NCBI GenBank assembly: GCA_026770615.1
Contig: MU631485.1
Coordinates: 27,192-41,655, forward strand
Length of the DNA: 14,464 nucleotides
From: Pavlovales sp. CCMP2436
Lineage: Eukaryota > Haptophyta > Pavlovophyceae > Pavlovales
Reading direction: 5' to 3'
Part shown: piece by piece, positions 8,559 through 14,464 of the stretch
Layout of the letters: every line of letters starts with the position of its first letter
How positions within the stretch are numbered: the stretch's first letter is position 1
The notes under the pieces: generated by a model
Databases searched by the model: none
What the model was told of the DNA's origin: nothing
Seen by the model: the letters and a program-made list of their open reading frames with translations, nothing else
Translations under genes and position numbers: made by a program

Positions 8559-9164
8559 CTCGCTTACAGTTAGAATAATTTAGATAAATCATGAAACTTA
8601 GTTAATATCAAGGTATTTGAATTAATTATATGCTAATTTATTGTTAGTTATAGTAAATACTCATAACTAATTACTAATAATTTATATTTAATAGCTTAGG
8701 GGTGAAACCACGTAAAATAAATACGCTCATGCCATAAAAAACCTCCTAGGGGTCAGGTGCTAGGCAGACTAGACGCTGAATCGAAGTAATAGCCACGCTT
8801 TACAGCCAAAGCTCAAAACGCCACCATTTTGACCCCGCCCAATATGTAATTATTTAATTTTTAAAATAAATCACGGTAGCTATTATTATTAACGATAACT
8901 TCTCAACACAACTATTTTTTATTTATTTTATAGATGCGTATGCTAGAATTGCAGACTTATCTGACAAAGTCTTCATCCTCTCGATTTTGGCCTCAGTGGG
9001 CTCTGGCCCCCCTATTCAGGGGTGGGACCGCACGGCCACGGGTCCAATCGGCAATCCAATACATCGCACGACTGTGTGTGATCGTCAGCTCAACATAAGT
9101 AAGTCACGTGCTCTTCCGGCACTCACATGCCGACGGCGAGCGCGGATCGGGCTGACCCGTCGCG
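8559..9164. other. AT-rich spacer downstream of the chromodomain gene
   Basis: From 8559 to about 8950 the sequence is AT-rich with many TAAT/TTAA strings and no open frame of note; composition drops abruptly from the GC-rich coding exon. A CCCCT/AGGGG hairpin lies around 9008-9022. From 9000 on it becomes GC-richer with a short unsupported plus-strand frame. I see no gene. Confidence 0.65.
8716..8721 (+). terminator. Candidate poly(A) signal AATAAA
   Basis: This AATAAA lies about 158 bases after the TGA of the chromodomain gene. In such AT-rich DNA the hexamer is common, so support is weak. Confidence 0.3.
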
Positions 9165-9614
9165 TTACGGGACGTTGGGCCCCTCGTCTGTCCAACCGAC
9201 CGCGTAGTGCTTGACGGGGCTGAGCAACGAGTAGTTGTATGCGGTCTGGCCGTTCGCGGCGGCCACGTTTGGCGAAAGGAAGAAGGCTGAGAAGTCGGTG
9301 ATGCCCGTCACGGAGGCGATGGAGGGCTCGAGGACGTACACGTTGAACATGTCCAACCCGAGGGCATTGCCCACGGGAAAGCTCACAACGTCGAGGTTAG
9401 CGATGTCGGCACCCTCTATGTCGACCACATTCCCCTCGAACATGGTCACGTTGAGCGTGTGGAGGCCAATGATCGAGATCACCGATCCCACGCCCACCGC
9501 CAGGTTGAGCGACTCCAGCCCGCATATCTGGACCAGCGCCGCCTGGCCGGAGGCGAGGTTTCGATCGCACACACCTTGGATGAAGACATCGGTGGTCCGG
9601 CTGATGCCGCTCAT
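9165..9614 (-). CDS. Doubtful ORF with a short hydrophobic repeat
   Basis: Reading from ATG 9614 on the minus strand gives 149 residues; the frame is open further upstream to about 9725 without an ATG, so this may be an exon of a larger gene. The middle shows a loose period of about 18-21 residues: CGLESLNLAVGVGSVISI, IGLHTLNVTMFEGNVVDI, then ADIANLDVVSFPVGNALG and LDMFNVYVLEPSIASVTG. The alternation of Leu/Val/Ile with Gly/Asn suggests a leucine-rich-repeat-like or beta-solenoid fold, as in some algal surface proteins. No signal peptide or membrane segment is visible. GC3 is high. I do not recognise a family. Confidence 0.4.
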   Translation of the reverse strand: MSGISRTTDVFIQGVCDRNLASGQAALVQICGLESLNLAVGVGSVISIIGLHTLNVTMFEGNVVDIEGADIANLDVVSFPVGNALGLDMFNVYVLEPSIASVTGITDFSAFFLSPNVAAANGQTAYNYSLLSPVKHYAVGWTDEGPNVP

Positions 9615-9725
9615 GTCTGCATCGGTTGCCCGCGCTCGTTCGGCAGGTCGCAGCTCGTGACCAAAGAAGGACAGGTCTGTGCACAAGCAACTTGCTGCAC
9701 TCCACAGCTCCCCGACCAACGCGAT

Positions 9726-10240
9726 CTACAGCCGATCCATCGCGAAAATTGATCGCCTCGAGCGCTGAGAATCGGAATGGTAAGGCGCAACCACATTGAA
9801 TACCGGTTTTATTTCACGCCACCTTGATTTGAGTTAGCTACGGGAGCCGAGAGCCCTTGATGAGCCGCGTCCAACGAGCCACCAATCGTCTTCATCGGAC
9901 AACATGGGCCGGAGTTTTGCGCGCGCAGCGCGATTTCTTATTTTACCAGATGGGATTTGCCAGCAAGATTCCAAACCAGTTAGCATTGTCCAGATTTTTT
10001 TAAAAAAAAAACAGATAGGATTTGGTGGGTGGGGAGGTTGGGGGATTGAGTGGGAGGGTGGGGGGGGCGGGGCGGGGCGGCAGGGTATAATCGTCGCTCG
10101 CAGTTGAAGGACTCGAATCCGTTCGCTTGGGTACGCGTCTACACCGCTGCACCCCTCAGTTGACAGCTATTGGGATTGAAAATTAGTTACTGGTTCCCAA
10201 AATTAGTTATTGTCTCGCGCCAATGTCAGAGATCGCCGTA
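9726..10240. other. Non-coding spacer with homopolymer tracts
   Basis: No supportable gene. It contains a T7-A10 stretch near 9996-10012 and a G-rich tract (10021-10082) with several GGGG runs that could form a G-quadruplex on the plus strand. A tRNA T-arm-like string around 10105-10120 was examined and rejected. Confidence 0.6.
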
Positions 10241-10246
10241 TCGGTG

Positions 10247-10350
10247 GCGGCTGCGGGCGCGGCTGCGGGCGCGACTGCGGGCGCGGCTGTGGACGCGGCT
10301 GCGGGCGCGGGTGCGGGCGCGGGTGCGGGCGCGGGCGCGGGCGCGGGCGG
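10247..10350. repeat. 12-bp GC-rich VNTR, unit GCGGGCGCGGCT and variants
   Basis: About eight to nine units alternate GCGGGC with GCGGCT, GCGACT or GCGGGT. It is open in several frames at once, giving Ala-Gly repeats in one and Arg-Gly-Cys-Gly in another, which explains the overlapping open frames here. No sign that any is a gene. Confidence 0.85.
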
Positions 10351-10373
10351 TCTGCACTCAAGTCGAGCGGGAG

Positions 10374-10433
10374 GCGCGCCGACCCGCCCAGCACGGCCGA
10401 GCGGCGCGCTGACCCGCCCAGCACGGCCAAGCG
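10374..10433. repeat. Two tandem 30-bp units
   Basis: 10374-10403 and 10404-10433 match at 28 of 30 positions (core GACCCGCCCAGCACGGCC). Confidence 0.85.
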
Positions 10434-10642
10434 CTCGGGGTTCAGCGAGCGGACACGGTGCCCTCCTCCCGGGCTCAGATCCGTTGCTCCCGAGAGACGC
10501 TTGCCGCGGCGCCCAACAGCCTCGCCCACCGTGGCTGATAGCCGCCGCGGCCGTCTGCCATCAGCTGACCGAGGGCCGCGCGATTTCGCCCTCTCCGGGA
10601 GCTGCCACCAGGCGCCATCGTCCCCGCTGTCGCCCTCGGCAT

Positions 10643-10674
10643 AGTCGTCGTCATCGTCGTCGTCGTCGTTGTCG
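10643..10674. repeat. (TCG)n trinucleotide repeat
   Basis: About ten near-perfect TCG units with one TCA and one TTG interruption. Confidence 0.85.
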
Positions 10675-10732
10675 GTGTAATCGTGACGCGGCAGCTCGAC
10701 CCGCGCAGGGTTGCGCAGCGCTAAGATGCCAC

Positions 10733-10887
10733 CCGGCTCTTAGAAAAGGCGTAACGTACGGGGATTATCCGCGGTATCCGTGGGGCCCCGTGGGCCCCCG
10801 GGCTATGTGACAAGTTAGTTATATGTTAGTCACATAGGCGCCTCCGGCGGGGCCCCCGGGGGCCCTGCGGGGCTTTCTAAGAGCCGG
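10733..10887. mobile_element. 155-bp hairpin element with perfect 14-bp terminal inverted repeats
   Basis: Left end 10733-10746 (CCGGCTCTTAGAAA) is the exact reverse complement of 10874-10887. Inside are GC palindromes (GGGCCC/CCCGGG runs on both sides) and a central 9-bp stem, CTATGTGAC (10803-10811) with GTCACATAG (10829-10837). The sequence can fold end to end. ATGC occurs just outside both ends (10726-10729, 10888-10891), at best a weak target-site duplication. MITE-like; no coding capacity. Confidence 0.6.
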
Positions 10888-10889
10888 AT

Positions 10890-11155
10890 GCGCACCCGCC
10901 AGCGCGCTCGCCTCGTGTCTGGCAGTCGCGAGGCCCGCGGCAGAGGTCTCGACCGGCCCCGCCTCAGCCAGCGCGCTTGCCTTGTCGCCAGTGGCCAGGC
11001 CCGCGAGGGATGTCTCCTGCGTGCGCACCCGCCAGCGCGCTCTCCGCGTGTCCGCCAGCGGCCAGGTTCGCGGCGGAGGTCTCGACCGAGTACCCTTCCT
11101 AATTGCTCGCCTCGTCGCCAGCGGCCAGGCCCGCGACGGAGACCTCAGTCGAGAT
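10890..11155 (-). repeat. Minisatellite of about four 66-bp units, a decayed 22-residue protein repeat
   Basis: Anchor strings AGGCCCGCG or AGGTTCGCG recur at 10931, 10997, 11064 and 11127, so the period is 63-67 bp. Read on the minus strand the units give variants of VETSAAGLATARHEASALAG. The frame slips between units and a TAG falls at 11099, so the array is no longer one open frame. It may be a remnant of a repeat-protein exon or simply a GC-rich minisatellite. Confidence 0.65.
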
Positions 11156-11498
11156 CGAGTGCGCTAGTGCGCCAGTGACTGAGTTGAATGTATCGCCGCC
11201 GAGCATCGAGAGAGGTCCTGGTTGGTCCTCGTGTTCGACCGGCCTCGCCCCGCCCTGCGACGAGAGGGCGAAGGAACCTCTCCCATTCTGCGTCCCCTGC
11301 ATCTCATGCGTCCCCTGCGAGAACTGCGACCTCGCCTACATAGCGGCTAGCGCCGAATGAATTTCAAACCGTACAGCTATGCGTATTTAACGGCGATTGC
11401 GTCATCGCTTCGACCATTTGAAAAGAGCAATTGTTTTTCTCAGTGGGGTTGAAGAAGGGGTGGCTGCTATTCAAATTTTTGTTCATGTAGCTAGAAAC

Positions 11499-11504
11499 TT
11501 TATT
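11499..11504 (-). terminator. Candidate poly(A) signal of the EF3 gene
   Basis: AATAAA on the minus strand lies about 230 bases after the EF3 stop codon, at the edge where GC-rich sequence gives way to AT-rich sequence. This gives a plausible 3' untranslated region of roughly 235-260 nt. Confidence 0.5.
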
Positions 11505-11733
11505 TCGTCTGATTCTTAGCCTGAGGGAGCCACCCGGCGCGCGCTGGCGCCGGCGCCCTGGGCGGCGCCAGAGAGTAAGAGACGCCGTAGCGGCGCAGCT
11601 CGGCCTCCGCAGTGCAGACGCGGTTGGATAAAAAAGACATGCGGCGTAGTACGTTGTGCTGGTGTGCGTGTTTGAAGTCTCCGGGCGGTGAGGCGCTCCG
11701 TCGAGGTCAGGCGCCGCGCGTCGTGTGTGGCCT

Positions 11734-14439
11734 CTACAGAATCCATCCGGCAGTCTCGAGCTCCTCGTCGGTGTAGATCTCCTCGCCGTCCTTGCGGCGC
11801 TCGGCGACCTTCTTCTTGAACTTCTTCAGGTCCGCCTTGGAGATCTTCTTCTTCTGCGTGACGGCCGTCTTGTTTCCGAACGCGTCCACCATCTCGGTCA
11901 CCTGCTCTTGTGGGCCCTTTTCCTGCACCGCTTTGAGTGCCGCCTGCATCCAGTCGGCATCGCCCTGCAGGTTGAGGTGCGCGATGTTGGTGGCCTCGTC
12001 CTTCTCCATGAGCCAGGTCTCCTTGCAGAGCTTCTTGGTGAACTCCTCGTTGTGCGAGATGATGACCACGCCTCCCTTTAAAACATTTGTATAAGTATTG
12101 TTAGCATTTTAAGTATTATTAGCGTTAGTATTAGTATTCGTTTTTTTTTACCTCGAAGGTCTCGATGGCGCCGGCGAGCGCTCCAAGGGACTCGCGATCA
12201 AGGTAGTTTGTGGGCTCATCGAGCAGCACCAAGTGCGGCTGGTTCCACAGTGCGGCGGCGAACACGACCTTCACCTGCGGGCACGAGAGCGAGTGGGCGG
12301 CGGCGGGGGAGGTTAGCATCAGCATCGTTCCCATTTGCTTTGTTTTGTTTTTGTTGTAAGGCACCTTCTGTCCTCCGGAGAGCGCCGCCATGCGTGTGTG
12401 CGTGCCGTACTCCGGCTCGAGGCCGACGTCCTCAAGCTGCTTCTCGACCATCTCGCGGGTGAGCGGGCGCACGTACATGCCCGTCATCGCGGCGATCTTT
12501 TCGTCGACGATCTTGACGAGCTTCATGAAGAGCTTGCCGCACTTCTCGAGCTTGCTCAGCGGCACGAAGACGTTCGCATCGTCCGTCTTTCCGATCCACT
12601 TGACCTGGTACTCGAACTCCTTCTGCTTGTTGAGCTTGCGCAGGCCGGAAAGTTTTTCGATCACGCCCTTGACCTTGTACATCTTGAGCTCCTCGTCCTT
12701 GAGCTCGATGGTCACCTATAAAGAAGGGGGGGAGGGAAGGCTAAGGTGGTCCGCTGGTCATGTCTGGAGAGCGCTGCAACAGTTATATATATATATATGT
12801 CTGGCCTCTTAGTCTTTGAGCTGAATGGTAACCTAGAAAAGAAAAAGAAAATCGTTTAAAGTCGTAGTTTTAAGAAAGGGTGTTGATTAGTGTGTGGGGG
12901 GGAGAGGGAGTAAAGCGGAGCTCTTGGAGGGCTAGGGCTATAGCTAGGAAGGGCTAGGGGGGGGACAAAAGTCCTAGTGCAAAAAAAAAACAAAAAAAAA
13001 CGTGTCTGGTTTGGTTGGACTGACCTCCTTCTTGAACTCGACCTCCTCCTCCTCGGTCAACGACATGGTAGCCTTCTTGATCGCCTCCTTGTCCTGCGTG
13101 CGCGGGGAGGGGGGGGGCAATGGAGGGGAGAGTGGTGAGAATGTGCGGTGGGAACTAATATGAAAAAGTGAAAGCAAGGGGCGCGCTCGGTGACAGCTGA
13201 GAGGAGGCGGCCGAGGTGGGGGTGTGGCGTGTGTGTGTGGGGGGGGGGTGGGGGGTGGTGTGTGTGTGTGCGTGTGTGATTATTTGGGGGGGGTTGTGTG
13301 TGAGAGAGGAGGCGGCCACACACCTCGCCGGGGATCTCATAGCGCCAGCGAATGTACTCGTTGGGCGACTTGGTGAGGTGGTTCTCGATCAAGTGGAAGG
13401 CGTGCTGCGCCACGTATGCCACGCGCACCGACGGGTGCTTCCAGACGTTGCCGCCCTGCGGGATGTTCTCGCCGATGAGGAGCTTGATCATGGTCGACTT
13501 TCCGGCCCCGTTGGGGCCCAGGATGGCGACGCGGGAGGAGAGGGAGACCTGCACGGTGATGCCCTCGACGGTGGGCTTCGTGTTCTTGGGGTAGGTCCAG
13601 CTGCAGTTCTCCATCTTCATGAGAGCCTTGCCCTTGGACTTCACGCCCTCGATGTAGCCCTATAAAAAAAGAAAAAAAAAGTGATGTGTGTGTGTGATGG
13701 TGGTTGAGGGGGGAGGAGGGGAAGGGACGTACCGGCTGCGGGAACGCCATCGTAAACTTGGTCGCCTTAAGCTCGAAGTAGGACTTGGCCGGCGGGTACT
13801 CCTTGACAAACTCGGTCAGGTTGCCCTTGTGCACGGAGACCTGAATTATCGAGGGAAGTCAAGGGGGGGTCAGATCAATTGTTACAGGACAGGAGGGAAA
13901 TGAAGGCAGCCGGTCATTATTATTATTCGGATATATTAGATGGCTACAAACACAATAATAGGGAGCATTAATAGCTTAAATCTATATAATGCTATCAGTT
14001 ATTATATATCGTTATCAGTTGCATTTTAAGGGTCAATTATTAAATCCCTATCAGTAATATAGCGACTCGCTATATTATATCGCGTTATATTATATATATA
14101 TATATACATATGTATATGTGAGTATACAAGGGCAGACAGTGCCGCACGTACCTTGGCAAGCAGGAGGGAGAATGGGGAAGGGGGGCAATCTTAGCTTATG
14201 ACGAGGGGATGGTGACGCTATCCGTGCGCTTGAGACCGGTCTTAGGTTCACAGTGTGTTGTTGCTACACCACTGGGAGACTGGGAGACTGGGAGACCGTT
14301 TACGGGGCTGGACGTTTTTATAGATATTTACGTACCTTGAGGTCCTGGATGTGCATGATGTGCGTGGCGACGCGCTCGAGTGTCTTCGAGTCGGGGGGGG
14401 GGGGGATGGAGGTGACGTTCTTGAGACCCATCAGGTAGT
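11734..14439 (-). CDS. Translation elongation factor 3 (eEF3, ABCF type), C-terminal half, seven exons
   Basis: Exons in transcript order: 14336-14439, 13733-13840, 13324-13659, 13025-13093, 12365-12715, 12152-12274, 11734-12075 (TAG), together 476 residues of a family near 1040. Introns are GT-AG, 73-495 nt. The protein begins in the tail of ABC domain 1 (DYLMGLKNVTSI...LERVATHIMHI), then the linker HKGNLTEFVKEYPPAKSYFEL and GYIEGVKSKGKA, and a complete ABC domain 2: Walker A GPNGAGKST (13492-13518), Q-loop region YVAQHAF, the EF3-specific inserted chromodomain (FEYQVKWIGK...KIVDEKIA), signature LSGGQKVKV, Walker B LVLLDEPTNYLD, H-switch VIISHNEEF. A Lys-rich tail (DAFGNK...KKKISKADLKKFKKK) follows, as in eEF3. 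Known role: ribosome-dependent ATPase that helps E-site tRNA release and eEF1A function. Oddity: the ABC1 H-switch is replaced by a homopolymer. The 5' half lies off the right edge. Confidence 0.93.
12782..12799. repeat. (TA)n microsatellite in EF3 intron
   Basis: TTATATATATATATATG between the true exon start and its decayed copy. Confidence 0.9.
12811..12835 (-). pseudogene. Decayed copy of an EF3 intron-exon junction inside the same intron
   Basis: On the minus strand CTAG|GTTACCATTCAGCTCAAAGAC parallels the real exon start TATAG|GTGACCATCGAGCTCAAGGAC at 12715, about 115 bases further along the transcript. The plus-strand strings match over roughly 30 bases with about seven differences. 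After seven codons (VTIQLKD) the copy runs into TAA, so use of this acceptor would end the protein. Confidence 0.65.
13216..13310. repeat. GT/G-rich low-complexity tract in EF3 intron
   Basis: Alternating GTGTGT and G-runs; on the transcript strand it is the C/CA-rich tract of the 230-nt intron 13094-13323. A short frame crosses it but has only low-complexity residues. Confidence 0.85.
13841..14335. other. 495-nt EF3 intron with hairpin and simple repeats
   Basis: The largest EF3 intron visible. It holds a perfect 10-bp hairpin (TAATATAGCG 14055-14064 with CGCTATATTA 14068-14077, loop ACT), a TA run at 14085-14105, and three tandem ACTGGGAG units at 14271-14294. A second donor-like string ACGTACCTTG (plus strand, 14146-14155) matches the true donor at 14330-14339. 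No exon is missing by protein alignment across it. Confidence 0.7.
14393..14405 (-). repeat. C13 (transcript strand) homopolymer inside an EF3 exon
   Basis: Thirteen G on the plus strand read as the end of an Ile codon plus four Pro codons. It sits where eEF3 has the four residues up to and including the H-switch His of ABC domain 1. A further G-run (14452-14463) occurs in the next intron at the window edge. Confidence 0.9.
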
Positions 14440-14464
14440 CTGTGTGTGTGTGGGGGGGGGGGGT

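Noticed and set aside
2104..8752. Shared 13-mer AAACCTCCTAGGG at 2104 and 8740
   Set aside because: About one such match is expected by chance in a window of this size and the flanks do not align.
10088..10165. tRNA-like T-arm and B-box (GATTCGAGTCC) on the minus strand
   Set aside because: The T-stem pairs poorly, no matching acceptor stem lies about 65 nt upstream, and no D-arm or anticodon stem can be built.
10203..10810. Several overlapping open frames of 80-195 codons on both strands
   Set aside because: They come from the 12-bp GC-rich VNTR and neighbouring GC repeats, which are open in several frames at once; none has a recognisable domain.
12208..12812. Plus-strand frames across the EF3 exons
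   Set aside because: They are antisense to well-aligned eEF3 exons.
14085..14339. Third case of exon-edge duplication at the donor-like ACGTACCTTG (14146)
   Set aside because: Only ten bases match and they equal the consensus donor AAG|GTACGT, so chance is enough.

Overview
The window looks like nuclear DNA of a GC-rich unicellular eukaryote, most likely a microalga of the haptophyte or stramenopile kind (inference, moderate to low confidence). Coding segments are GC-rich with GC at third codon positions. They are split by GT-AG introns with C-rich (sense strand) tracts, and embedded in AT-rich, microsatellite-rich spacers. One gene is a fungal-type translation elongation factor 3, a family also known from several algal and oomycete lineages. 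Nothing suggests a prokaryote, organelle or virus.

Layout. (1) 87-2415 (+) holds the last four exons of a fidgetin-like-1 (FIGNL1) type AAA ATPase; its 5' part lies off the left edge. Its 1.68-kb penultimate intron is built from repeats: a partial copy of the preceding exon edge, two copies of a double-hairpin repeat, a MITE-like element, and a fold-back structure with perfect 91-bp arms around microsatellites. (2) 2416-4904 has no gene I can support. (3) 4905-8558 (+) is a large unrecognised gene. It can be read as one protein of about 1142 residues if three short phase-0 introns are removed, or as a gene broken by two frame changes and a stop. Order: unknown N-terminal domain, weak hydrophobic segment, long coiled coil, unknown middle domain, basic nuclear-localisation-like motif, chromodomain, two SH3/Tudor-like segments. 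(4) 8559-9164 is an AT-rich spacer. (5) 9165-9614 (-) is a doubtful small ORF with a short hydrophobic repeat. (6) 9720-11490 is repeat-rich: a 12-bp VNTR, a 30-bp duplication, a 155-bp terminal-inverted-repeat element, and a minisatellite of about 66 bp that reads as a decayed 22-residue repeat on the minus strand. (7) 11499-14439 (-) is the C-terminal half of elongation factor 3 in seven exons, with a poly(A)-signal candidate; its 5' part runs off the right edge.

The three genes have unrelated jobs (DNA repair or microtubule-type AAA ATPase, possible chromatin reader, translation) and no operon logic applies. The most notable observations are: the homopolymer tract that replaces the H-switch of EF3 ABC domain 1; the decayed copies of exon edges inside introns of two different genes; the covarying hairpins of the intronic repeat pair; and the unusual domain combination of the chromodomain gene.
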